Assembly: GCA_905182995.1 (NCBI GenBank)
Contig: CAJJDP010000067.1
Span: 197,679-261,678, forward strand
Length of the DNA stretch: 64,000 bases
DNA from: Paramecium octaurelia
Taxonomy: Eukaryota; Ciliophora; Oligohymenophorea; Peniculida; Parameciidae
Reading direction: 5' to 3'
The position numbers and the translations under genes were made by a program. Positions 47,501-58,086 of the stretch are shown here, piece after piece (the first letter of the stretch is position 1; each line of letters begins with the position of its first letter). The notes beneath the pieces are model-generated. The model saw nothing but the letters and a program-made list of their open reading frames with translations. It was not told the DNA's origin and ran no database searches.

Positions 47501-48845
47501 CTATGTTTTCCTAAATACTACTTGAATTTATTATTCAGTAATTCAATTTTCAATATCAGTTATTACACTTCTTTTAATTTATGAAATAATAATTAAAATT
47601 AAGTAAGGATCAATCATAGTGATAATTATTACCTATGATTTAAGATCCTTATCTAAACATTTTTAAATTTCATTTATTGCTTAAATACATCATTTAAAAA
47701 TATATTAAATTCAATGATAAAAATCTACTTCATCATCATACTCAGCCATTTTTATGATTTCATCAATTAGTTACATGTGCTCAAAGTCATTTGTATTTTT
47801 TTAAATGTCTTAAATAATGGACTCTCCTTGGTATTTTAAAAATTCTCCAACATAACGATCTGGGTATATCACTAATTATTAAATTAGTTAATACTTTCGC
47901 CAGTTTATAGAACTGTAAATGCAATAAACAAATAATCATCTATCGTGATCAATTGCTTTTCACTCTAATAGAATTCACTAATTAATTTGAAGATTGGGAA
48001 CTCAATTATGGTTTACTCTTTGTACCTAGATTTTAACAGTTAAGTAATCAAGCTACAAGTATTGGATGGAAATTCCTAAATTAACTAGAGTGTATACTTT
48101 ATTTTTTTTATTATAGACTTAAACTTAAGTTACAATTTTTTCAAAACATAGATCTTACTCATTTAAAACAAAATTATTATCATCTTCAATAATTAATTAG
48201 AACCCTTCATAAATTAATTTAATTATTGTTTTATCGAGATTAAGATTAGAAGACAGAGCATTACCATAAAATGTTAATAGGCTATATTTTTCTAGAAGAA
48301 GCTTCATATGTTAAATGCTTTACCTTCATCAATTGCTTATTTTTTTGTAGCATTATATTAAACATTTTTAAGGCCTATATGCCTAACTCTGTAACTTTCT
48401 ATTCTTAAAGGATAGCATTGAAAGCAGACAAGCCATCTTCAATGATTAAAAATTTATCAAATTGATTAACAATCTCAAATTGGTTGATATGATATGATCC
48501 TATAATTGCTCTCATCGTTTTGAAAGATTGCAATTTAAGGTCATCATCTACAGTGGATTAGGAGATGTTATCTATTATTTCTAATATGTATTCCATATTA
48601 TGTTCTTTATAGTTATTGAAGAAAAGGTGAGCAATGATTCTGAGGTAATTCATACTTAATCTTTCATTGCATCCATGAGTAGTGTAACTATAGTATATAT
48701 TGCTTAGTAGCTACAGACTTTGAGCCAATTTTAAGGCTTCCTCTGAATTTAGTTCAACTATAAAATTGCATATGATTTTGGTTAGCTAAGGTAGTTTAAG
48801 AATGATGGTATTACATTTTCTTTTAATTCCTCTGAACTGCCATTC
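47501..48845. repeat. Copy 2 of the exact 1,345-bp duplication
   Basis: Identical to 46155-47499 by eye over its whole length. This copy continues into the unique 5' part of the importin gene. Collapsing the two copies would place the kinase stop about 127 bases from the importin stop, a normal convergent spacing here. Confidence 0.9.
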
Positions 48846-49245
48846 AGCAGATTATTCAGATTCACAATTTGACTTTGACTTAACAATTGGATCATCTATT
48901 CTCGATTCATATGATAAGTGAAATTAGTTAAAAATTTAGAGCTCTCGTATGGGAAATATTATAATAAATCAAAAGCGATTTAGGCTCCAGGTCTTTTTTT
49001 ATATAATGAATGTACATTAGAGCCTAGATAATTTAAGGATCAATATTCATTTTTGAAGTCAAGAATTAGTCTATGTTATCTAAACATTGAGGGAGATTTG
49101 TTTTAGAAATCAATTGATCATAATCGACTTTTGGGAAATCTAAGGGGATTGGCTGAGTGATGTTGGTTCTTTTTTTAGTGAATATTTGTTCATTCTTTTC
49201 CTTTCTTATTTAAACTCTAAATAATTCCCTCTTTTCTCTTATCAT
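47711..49245 (-). CDS. Importin alpha (karyopherin alpha)
   Basis: One 23-base intron near 49,020 closes a 503-residue frame. The N-terminus is an importin-beta-binding domain: MIREKRELFRVQIRKEKNEQ then IFTKKRTNI, with the basic spacing that defines this domain. The rest is helical armadillo-type sequence (IAFDLLQYFPYESSKFLTNF, LNNLLNGSSEELKEN, DDDLKLQSFKTMRAIIGSYH) and an acidic end (AEYDDEVDFYH), like other importin alphas. It carries classical-NLS cargo into nuclei; ciliates have two kinds of nucleus and use importin alpha paralogues for selective import, so the paralogue matters but cannot be read here. The armadillo repeats are diverged. The tail half lies in the duplicated block. Confidence 0.85.
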
Positions 49246-49271
49246 TAATTTATATAAATAAAATAGTTAAA

Positions 49272-51402
49272 TCAAAACATGCTAGTTTTAATTACTCTCG
49301 TGATGACTTGTCTACAAATAGGACACTATTTATATTATGAGAAGTATTACATTCTTAAGATTTTCAGTGCAATTAAAGCAAAGAATGAAATGGCAGCATT
49401 CCATCAGTACACTATCAATTTGTCTAATGAAACAGATTTTACAAAGATGCTTTTCTTCTTCCCTTTGGATTTTATTGGTCAATTCCTTAACCTATTCTTT
49501 GAGAGTGACAACCTCTTCATCTTGGAGAATTGAGGAATCCTCTTGAGGATAGGTGAAATTGATTTTTTCTGTTTTTGTAACGAAGATAGTGTACATGTCA
49601 TTTAATCTTTGTCCATCATAACCTCCTAGTAGAAAGAATTGATTTTCTAAATTAACTAATTTATGAAATGTTCTAGCTGAAGGAATATTTCCAGATGTAT
49701 TAATTTTAATCCATTCTCTCTTCTTGAAATTATATTAGTGTAAATCATTATATCTAATCTATAAATGATCAACTCCACCAAATAAAAACATGTTTTAATT
49801 GTAAACTAAAGCCTCATGTCTATACCTGGCTTTGGGTTTTTGTCCACTGCACCTTCTGATTTCATAAAAGGTGTTTGTAACAAAAGAGTATTCATACATT
49901 TCATCCAAACAACTAGTACCATCCCAACCCCCAAAAATGAACATTGAATTTTAATACGAGACAGCTGTGTGACCAAATCTTCCAGTTATTTATTAATCAT
50001 GGTCCATTTCAATCCATTAGCCCTTAAATTTCCAAATATCATTGAAAATTTGTTTGTTTTCCCCTTTGCCTCCAAAAATGTAGATTCCATTGCAATATTC
50101 AACTAATGAATGATCAGTTCTTTTTGCAGGATTGGCCCCTTATTAAGTTTCCATGGCAAAAGTATTGTTCTTAACATTAAATCGATACAAATCATTACAG
50201 TAAATTTGGCTTTATGTCTGAACATATCCTCCAAACAACATTAACTGATCATCAACTGCAACCATTTTAGCTCCAGATCTGGCTGATGGTATTTAGCCTG
50301 AAGTAACAATGACAGACCAGGAATTGCCATCAAAACAATTTAGGTCATTATTGATGTTACCAGATTGATCGACTCCTCCAAACAGATAGATTTTATTTTA
50401 AAGTACACAAGCAGTGTGTCCAGTTCTAGGAGTGAAACGATCTTTAAGATCCAATTAGATCCACATTAGATGAGGAGCCTATTTAAATTATTCAATTTGT
50501 TATCTGCCATTCTCTGAATCCAAGTTGATTCGATGAACATCATTTCTTCTTTATCCATCAAATCCCCCAACCAAGTACAAGTAATTACCCAAGACAACGC
50601 ATTTATGGAAAGAACGAGGAGAGGGTGGATTCTAAACAACTATTCTACTCCATATTGAAGTTTGGAAATCAAATCTTTATAGATCATTAAATCTTTCTTG
50701 ATTCTGATCCACTCCTCCAAAAATGAATAGGAACCCCTTGTAAATATTGGCTGTATGTCGGTATCTTCCAGCAGGTGGGTTTTATTATTTGACCATTTGG
50801 AAGGTGCCATTACTGTTTGAATATACCCACAGATCATTCAATGTATTATTGCCATCCCATCCTCCAAATAAGTAGAGTTCATTTTAATAGGAGGTTATTG
50901 TATGTCCGAGACGTGCACTCAGTTATCTTACTTAACTTAATGCTTTCCATTCGAAAGTACAGAGATTTAGTTCATGCAAATCATTAAATCGTTTTTAACC
51001 ATTTGATCCTCCAAAAATATAACATAAATTCTTTTAGATGGTAAAGGAATGATCCACTCTGGCTGGAGGTGGTTAAGTTTTTGGAGTTATTTTGTCCCAT
51101 TAATTGTTTGCAGGATTGAAACGAAAGAGATCATTAAAATATTCTCCATGTTTCCAAGTATAGCCTCCAAAAAAATAAAACAAATCCTCATAGACACACC
51201 CCAGTGATCCAGATCTTGCTGATGGAATTTCACCTGACAATTTGAGTTTTGTCCATCCTTTATGATATTTGTACATATCGTTCTATCGATCTTGCTCATC
51301 AATTCCACCAAACACATAAATGCATTCCTTGTATGCTATTACTGTATGTCCAGTCCTTGGAGAATAATCGTTTACATCACTGGGCAATAATTCCCATTGC
51401 AT
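49272..51402 (-). CDS. Kelch-repeat protein with C-terminal RING finger
   Basis: A single 25-base intron near 49,330 closes a 701-residue frame. Residues 1 to about 600 hold around ten Kelch repeats, each with the FGG core (HTVIAYKECIYVFGGI, HTITSYQNELYLFGGWDG, HTACVLQNKIYLFGGVD, HTAVSYQNSMFIFGGWDG), enough for one large or two propellers. A short helix (EVVTLKEQVKELTNKIQREE) leads to a C3HC4 RING: CKICFIRQIDSVLMECCHF, then CFNCTENLK and CPICRQVI. A RING of this type is usually an E3 ubiquitin ligase, so the Kelch part would choose substrates; that is inference. The gene lies 26 bases upstream of the importin start on the same strand. Confidence 0.92.
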
Positions 51403-51443
51403 TATTTAAATTATTAAATATGTATTATTAGACACCTACTCCT

Positions 51444-52440
51444 ATGATGCCCCTGGCTCATGCGATGAACAACCCTCTTCAAGTACAATAAGCTGCCAAC
51501 ATTCGCAAACCTGATTTCCCCCCAGATGTAACATTATGGGTTTTATCCTTAGATGCAACCAATCTTTGTCATCCCTCAAATTGCTCATATCAAATCCCAA
51601 TTGAAACCAAAATGCAGGGCCTATGATCCCATTTTGGGGGTTGGAAGAAAGGCTGAGTGGATGCTGGATAAATTTGAAGATGAATATGAATAGATGGAAA
51701 GAGAAGAAAGAGAAAAAGGTATTCATAGTTATGATTTTGTAGATATTGTTAAGCCATCAAGATTGCCACTGAAGATATTGAAGAAGCAAGAGAAGAAAAG
51801 ATAACATAGTGAAGAAGTCAAGAAAAGATTGTAAACATGGAATCCATTTGAAGATGCAAACATCACATCTGATCCCTACAAAACTTTGTTTGTTGGACGA
51901 TTGAATTTCGCTACAACTGATAAAAAATTGCGCAAAGAATTCGAAGAATATGGCCCTATCAAATCTGTTAGGATAGTGCGAGATTCAACTCATGATAAAC
52001 CTAGAGGTTATGCATTCATTGGTAAGGGGGTGATCATAAATTAAAAGAGTATGAAAGCAAGAACAGTGTTAAATCAGCTTATAAATATGCAGTGGATAAG
52101 CGTATTGATGGTCGCAAGGTTGTTGTAGATATCGAAAGAGGTAGAACAATTCTTAAATGGAGACCTCGTTATCTTGGTGGGGGATTGGGAGAATTGAGAA
52201 GGTCAAGGAGTGAAGAGTTGTTGAAGAAGACCAAAGATGATTAGGTCGAGAAAGAGGAGGAAGACAAAAGACGCAAAACTAAAAAAGGTAATTCTATAGA
52301 TCTATCCTCCTGTAGACGATGGCAAGTCATCCAAAAAACCTAGATCTCGATCTAAGAGTGCCAAAAAACACAAGAAGAGAGATGAGAGTGAATTTAAGAA
52401 GAACAAAAAGAGAGAAAAATCCAAAAAGAAACATAAATGA
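51444..52440 (+). CDS. U1 small nuclear ribonucleoprotein 70 kDa (U1-70K)
   Basis: Introns of 25, 24, 26 and 28 bases close a 297-residue frame. Features in order: a short N-terminal segment with [19 protein letters not shown]; a charged helix ([17 protein letters not shown]); the linker [20 protein letters not shown]; an RRM with RNP2 LFVGRLNF and RNP1 KPRGYAFI; the family-specific [20 protein letters not shown] and [17 protein letters not shown]; and a basic RS/KR tail. This is the conserved layout of U1-70K, which binds stem-loop I of U1 snRNA and marks 5' splice sites. Tens of thousands of tiny introns in this lineage make it an important factor. ATG 51447 is an equally possible start. 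Confidence 0.94.
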
Positions 52441-52526
52441 GTGATCATGATGATGAATAACACAAAAAAAAGGTAAATTTATTTATGGTAAGTATTCTCT
52501 TTTAAAACATCTTTCTTCTCATTCAT

Positions 52527-53123
52527 ATGAATAGTTTATATAAAATATATTTACGATACCAAGCTCTCAAACGTGCCTTCAAATCTACTAAACTATATCT
52601 TAGATATGCCTAATTTAAAGAAGAATTGGAAGACTAAAAGCTCAATAGAATCTGTGTGGGACAAGATCGTATGGGTAATAAGTTTTATCAATATTATTCC
52701 TACTATGGATTACCCACTAAAAGAGAAGTAAATATTCATGCAATTGACATTCTTAGATTCGCTTTAAAGATGATAGGGAAAGAATAGTAAACGATTTAGC
52801 ATATTATGATTGGCTCTATAAACGAATTGAATAACCACCCACAGAAGAGTAGGTTGAGCAATTGTAAGTACTTTTATTTCATATTTAGCTATAAAGAGGA
52901 GTAATTGCGTTTTTAAAGAGCCAGAGAATGGGATGAATAACAAGAAAAGATGATGTTAGCATTTTATGAACAACGAAAAATTAGAGAAGAATAATACAAG
53001 AAAGCTTATTTGGAATAGAAAAACTTTAATCAAAATTCTGAGGTATTTGCAGAAATAACTAATAATTCTGAGTTGAAACAAGAATCTCAAAATGAGTAAT
53101 GGTAACCAAAATCAAAGCGCTGA
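52527..53123 (+). CDS. NDUFAF2/NDUFA12-like complex I factor
   Basis: Introns of 29 and 25 bases close a 180-residue frame. The block ICVGQDRMGNKFYQYYSYYG, then REIRFKDDRERIVNDLAYYD and WLYKRIEQPPTEEQ, matches the B17.2 family: the (V)G.D..GNKYY motif, a basic strand, then W...R....PPT. The PPTEEQ ending and the long Gln/Glu/Lys-rich tail (about 70 residues) favour the assembly factor NDUFAF2 over the structural subunit NDUFA12. It would act in the mitochondrial matrix during complex I assembly. The basic N-terminus (MNSLYKIYLRYQALKRAFKS) is suited to mitochondrial import. Another possible first exon lies at about 52,450. Confidence 0.82.
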
Positions 53124-53687
53124 TTTCATAATATTAATTACATATATTTAGTTAAGAATTATCAATCTTTTGGTTATAGCATCAATCTGATTTTTTATGT
53201 CACACTATTTAAGACTTATAAAATCAAATGCGATTTAAAAGAATTTTCTCAAAATAAAACTTAAAACTATGATAAATTATTGGCATATCTTTGTTTTAAT
53301 GCCATTTCTCTTTCGAATGATCTTAAATTAACTATATAAAGTATTCCTATTATGAATTCTGATTCAAAAATTAATTAATGTATATGGAAATCCATTTGTT
53401 AATCAAACTATAAGGTGTAAATAATAACTAAATTGATGGAATGAAAGAGATACTAATGAAAGTTGTTTTAATTTATTAATGTAAACATGAGCAAAATTTT
53501 AGTACTAAATATATATATGAAATATTATTGTAGACATCATTATTAAAATAGTTAAATAATTGATAAAGAGCATTTGAAAGATAAAATCACAAATTGCTTA
53601 TTATTATGATTAACAATCAGATATCAAAGACATTGATTAAATTTATTATCTATTTTATTATTGATGCTTATTATATTTTATAAATGA
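53124..53687. other. Spacer between convergent genes, no gene seen
   Basis: About 560 AT-rich bases between a stop on each strand, long for convergent genes in this window, where 26 to 130 bases is normal. Reads in all frames are low-complexity or broken by TGA. It may hide a small gene or a relic that I cannot recognise. Confidence 0.4.
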
Positions 53688-54032
53688 TCAAAACAATTGT
53701 ACGGGTGATTTGATGGCATTTTTAAAATCGTAATATATAGTAACAATGGGTGCTGTGTCTTATGAATTTGATCCTTTGATTGATAGGGCGTCTCCAATTT
53801 TCTTATTGAATATATATTGTAATCTAATGTAATTAATAACTTACTGATTTTGCTTTTCAGCATCCAAATATAATCTGATATCAGTAATGCCTCCATGCCT
53901 ATCTTGCAATTCCTTATTGATGAACATGAGGGGATCATTGTAAGCTACAACAATTTCGAAATTTGGATAAGGCCAATCTTTTTCTAGGATGACAAATTTG
54001 AGTTTGATGTATTGACGTTATTCACTGTCCAT
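53688..54032 (-). CDS. Small conserved-looking orphan protein
   Basis: One 21-base intron closes a 107-residue frame starting MDSEQRQYIKLKFVILEKDW. The sequence alternates strand-like and helix-like segments (FEIVVAYNDPLMFINKELQD, then GITDIRLYLDAEKQN, TAPIVTIYYDFKN), which looks like a small alpha/beta domain rather than random sequence. No family recognised. It is short but well balanced in composition, ends in TGA, and lies 94 bases downstream of the next minus-strand gene's stop. Confidence 0.65.
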
Positions 54033-54126
54033 TTCGAATGATGGCTAAAATAGGAGTTTTGTTATGTATGTATATATACATAGATATTATTGGCGTTCAT
54101 TTTAATTTTATTAATGAAATATACTA

Positions 54127-54780
54127 TCATTATTCTTCAAAACAATCTTCGACTTATTGATTACGCTCTATAGTTTATGGTTATTTAGGTTCTTGTTGAT
54201 CTTGTTAACCTTCCGTTTGCTTTTTGATCCATTCTCGGGTTTTAACAAAACGCTCAGGATTCTTAGGTTCAAAATTGAGTTGTCTCATTGCTTTTTCTCT
54301 TCTGAGACGACCTCCAAATTTAAAGAATTATTGAGACCAATGTTTAATTGCGTTTTAGAGATCCACAACAGTTTTTGGTTCTGCCCACCAAGTAACTACT
54401 TTGGTAGCACTATTCTCTTGAACATAACTAAGAAATTCATAATAATCAATAAGCATTTTTAGTAACTCGTCTTGAAAATCGATTTTATGATTAATGAGTT
54501 CTTGTATCTATTTATGTATTTACAGTTTCAAGAAATTAATCTGTTCTGAAAAATCTTTGACCATGAAAGAAAGTGAGATGGAGAGGATGGATTGTATTAC
54601 TTAATCACAAGTTTAGAGTGTTGGATTATTGAGTGAAAAGTTAGGACTTAAACTAAGTTTGTAGTTGGTTTCTTGATTAATAAGAGTGTCTATTTCCACT
54701 TGAGGATCGATCATAATCTCATTCTCATTCTACTCAACATGCACGACCTCAATATCTGAACGAGGGCACAATGCACCCAT
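54127..54780 (-). CDS. Orphan protein with possible N-myristoylation signal
   Basis: An intronless 217-residue frame. The N-terminus MGALCPRSDIEVVHVE has Gly2 followed by small residues and Cys5, compatible with myristoylation plus palmitoylation, hence membrane attachment; this is inference. The middle is helical (QVIQSILSISLSFMVKDFSE, KLQIHKQIQELINHKIDFQ) and then YYEFLSYVQENSATKVVTWW. The C-terminal 50 residues are Gln/Lys/Glu-rich and probably disordered. No family recognised. Confidence 0.68.
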
Positions 54781-54821
54781 TTAATTAATTATATAAATGC
54801 AACACTTTATATAGATATCCA

Positions 54822-56350
54822 TCACAGTATATCTGATGGTAGAGGCATCTCAAATACGAAATGACTAGCCATTATGCTAGTAGCTTCAGGTTGATCCATT
54901 GTAGGGCTATGTCCTGCATTTCTCACAGAAACAAAAGTCAATCCATCAATTATCCAAACATTACCAGCATTTTGCGGTTCTGAACCTTTATCTCCAGGTT
55001 TATACCAAGGTCTCCATTCCTCTAAGGTAGGCAAGTCTAAAATATAGTTATTATTATAGACTTAGTTCTTTCTATAGTTTTTCTATCCAATACAAAGTAC
55101 CAGTGATAGGAATAATTGAATCGAGGTCTCCACTGAATTTCAAGATTCTAATTCCATTCTTGATTAATTTAGGATATAAATAATAGCTGCTTCTTAAATC
55201 CTATGTGTAATCAATAGATCTGCAGTCCTTCCAATAACCAGCATCATCTCTAATATGTAAAGCCTTGATAAATATTCATATCAAACTTTTCTAAGTTCTG
55301 CATTGTTGAGATAAATCAAAAGGGCTCCTCTTTCATTGCATTCATTCAGCTATCGATCGATCCCCTCCTCCATTGGGTTTAATTTGGATCTCTTCCCTTT
55401 ATCAAATTCTCCTTTTTGTTTGTTAATTATCAGCTAATAACATTTTCCATATATATTATAAGGATCATAATAGTAGCTCCTAAGATTATAAATTGAATAG
55501 TGATACCAATTTCCATCGATCCCTTCCTACACTTCCATATAGTATTCCATGCATTCTGGAATATACTTCATGTGACAGTAACTTGTCATAGCTTCAATCC
55601 TTTTGTATAATTTCTCAGTGATTAATCCATGACCATGAAGGAATTTGAACATATGCACAGGGAAATTTAATCCCAATTGTGTGCATTCTGTTGGATCAGT
55701 GCATCCATTACCAATCATCAAACCCTTCAATCTGATCTTATCACCATCTGCTGCCTTGGCATTATAATCAATGATCTCGTTTGCCAATGTTGGAATGTAG
55801 ACTCCAGCCCAACCTTCTTCGGCAATATAAAAATCTATGTTCTTGTATTCTGGGAATTTCTTAAAGAATTCAAGAACTGCCTTCAAATTATCCTTTGCTG
55901 TGCTTTCATCGGATGATATTTGATTTCCAAAAGAAAATCCTACTCCTGCTGGACTCTCCAAATAAAACATGTTAGCCTTTCAAAAATATATCTTCATTAT
56001 TACAAAATTCAACCAGGTGAATAGATTTTACTTAAAATAATTTGTACCCAATTCTACTGTGAATGGTCCATTTTCAACCATAGCACCAATAAGGGATGAG
56101 CATCCAGGACCTCCATTTAACCACAATATAAGGGGAAAGGTAGTCTGTAATGGTCCAGCTAAGCTAAATGCTGGGAATGCAAAATAATGGAATTGCTTTT
56201 CACCAGCATCGTCGATTGGCAAATACCCAGAGTACCTAGGAAATAAGTCTTAGCCCTTACATCTTTCCGGAAAAAGGAATTTTAAATTTTGCCCATGTAG
56301 ATGCATCCACTAAATCTTCTTCTGGAGCTGCAATTACAAATCCAATAAAG
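54822..56350 (-). CDS. Serine-carboxypeptidase homologue lacking the catalytic serine
   Basis: An S10-family protein, read from the signal region (LSLLYFIGFVIAAPEEDLVD) through MYSGYLPIDD, LWLNGGPGCSSLIGAMVENG, MFYLESPAGVGFSFG, and the C-terminal SGDLDSIIPITGTLYWI and VRNAGHSPTMDQPEA. The Asp and His of the triad are present. The nucleophile motif, normally GESYAGxY, reads AEEGWAGVYIP, so Ser is replaced by Gly (codon GGT, near 55,815). The protein therefore cannot work as a classical carboxypeptidase. Short introns of 25, 27 and 25 bases are placed; others in the middle are not. In the frame of the signal peptide two TGA codons precede any ATG, so the start codon is not identified, which leaves open that this is an inactive gene. 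Confidence 0.85.
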
Positions 56351-56481
56351 TAGAGTAATGACAAAATTATTATTATGATAAAATATATATAATATCATCA
56401 TATTATGTTACTAATATCTTTATAATTAATTCGACAAAATAGATATGTAAAATAATTAAATTATTAATTAATTCAACATTA

Positions 56482-57040
56482 ATGTCTATCTCAAGTGACA
56501 TGCTAGTCATTTCAACTCAAACAAAAACTACTCTCCCTGTCCCTCATTCGACCAGATCTCTCATCAAAAGGGAAAAGTAATATTCACAGGATGTTATTTC
56601 AAAAAATTAAAAAGGAAAGTAATCAATAAAGAAGAAAATCAAACGTAAAAGACTATTCTCTGGATCAAAACGTACTGTTAGCAACTATAGGGGTCGAATT
56701 CCACAGTCAGAAACCTTTACTCTTAACGAAGATCGCTTAATACTCTAGTCTGTAATAAAATTAGGTCCTAAATTCAAAGTGATTTCCTCCTACTTTCCTT
56801 AAAAGTCCTTAAGCGCTGTCAAAAATCGCTACTATAAGTATTTGAGATATCGTTGGGTTCAAATTATGGGCAAGTATTTATTTTTGCCAATATACAAGGG
56901 ATTTTGAAAGTTTATTGAGGGAAAGCCAATCAATAATAAAGCAGGACGATGAAATTGTAGATACTGCAGAGCTCTTCCCAGAATTAAAAGATATATTGAA
57001 AAATATGATAACAAATATCAAATCTTTAACTTAATCATGA
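56482..57040 (+). CDS. Myb/SANT-like DNA-binding protein
   Basis: One 25-base intron closes a 177-residue frame. After a basic N-terminus (KKKIKRKRLFSGSKRT) one SANT/Myb-like repeat occupies residues about 85 to 135: ETFTLNEDRLILQSVIKLGP, then KFKVISSYFPQKSLSAVKNR and YYKYLRYRW. The spacing of helix 2 (IS..FP.KS) and helix 3 (AVKNRYYK.LR) fits Myb repeats, although the first Trp is replaced by Phe. A C-terminal acidic helix follows. Probably a sequence-specific DNA-binding or chromatin protein. The start is the first in-frame ATG. Confidence 0.82.
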
Positions 57041-57484
57041 ATTTCATTATTTTCAATCGTAACAAATGATTCTTGTCAATTAATATCAAAAATGGCGAAT
57101 ACTTAACAAGTACTACCTAAGAAGTAGAAGTAACGTAAATACTTCAACAGTTTTAAAATTTGGACTAACTGAAAATGGAACTTAAAATTTTTTATTAATG
57201 TTCTCAATTAATACGATATGATATTATAAACGATCTGTATGTCAAAATTCAGGTGCATATTCTTTTTCATTACATATAGAAATTTTATTTATGTAATTTC
57301 TGAAAATAGTCATTTGTACTTTTAAACGATTATTTCTTTAATTTTATATTGTATTATTTAATATTAAATTGATTGTTTTATTGAATTTTAAATCAACTGC
57401 TTAAGATCTAATAAATAAACATAAAGATGCTTTATACTTTCCTCCAAATAATTTTTAACTCTACCTCCTATTAAATAAGAATAC
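57041..57484. other. Spacer, no clear gene
   Basis: About 440 bases. A 26-codon frame on the + strand at about 57,093 (MANTQQVLPKKQKQRKYFNS) begins with a decent composition and ends in TGA; it is too short to call. The rest is AT-rich and low-complexity. Confidence 0.35.
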
Positions 57485-57895
57485 ATGTTATCATTTGCAT
57501 CTAATCAGACTTATTACCGTCATTTACTTAGATTAAAAACCTATTTAAAAAATGGCCATCCCTATGCATTCTCTTAATTTTCTTAAGTACATTTAGATGA
57601 ATGAAATTAAAATGGGTATAACGAAGAGAGTATTACTAAATTAATTATCAATTAAATTGATTCAAATATAAATAATGACTAAATAAATGCAATAGCATCA
57701 AATTGCCTATGTTTGATAAGTAAATAATTCTATTTATAAACTGTAATTGCTGATAGCGATAACGTTTTTTAAATTTCGAATTTATGTATAAATGTTATTT
57801 TTGTTTCTATTTACACTATAATTACCCTAGAAGCTTTTAAATTTTAGTAACTACCCTACATCAGTGATTAAATGACTAGTATTTATACTAATTGA
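57485..57895 (+). pseudogene. Short gene broken by one TGA
   Basis: ATG 57485 opens a frame with clear protein character (MLSFASNQTYYRHLLRLKTY, then LKNGHPYAFSQFSQVHLDE), hits TGA at 57602-57604, and continues in the same frame just as convincingly (NGYNEESITKLIINQIDSN, then NNDQINAIASNCLCLISKQF) to a second TGA at 57893. No intron of usual size spans the first TGA. The helical continuation resembles armadillo-like repeats, but weakly. Interpreted as a recently broken gene or gene fragment. Confidence 0.5.
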
Positions 57896-58086
57896 ATATA
57901 TATTTTGTATTTGAAAGAGAAGAAGTTATTTAGATTACTGCATTTTCATATTCAATCCATAATTTCCATGATCACAAACAGACTCTATTTGTTCATGTAA
58001 ATTTTATTGAACATGCTTCTACTTCTTCGTCCTGGTTGGAATGAGTTGAAATAGAGATTTGTCTACTCATAATTATTTAATATAAT

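Noticed and set aside
46155-48845. A real recent tandem duplication of importin alpha
   Set aside because: The copies appear exactly identical and meet at the only N in the window, which favours a scaffold-joining artefact; kept as such unless long reads disagree.
49279-49533. Plus-strand frame next to the importin start
   Set aside because: Antisense of the RING-finger end of the Kelch gene, whose cysteine spacing is clear.
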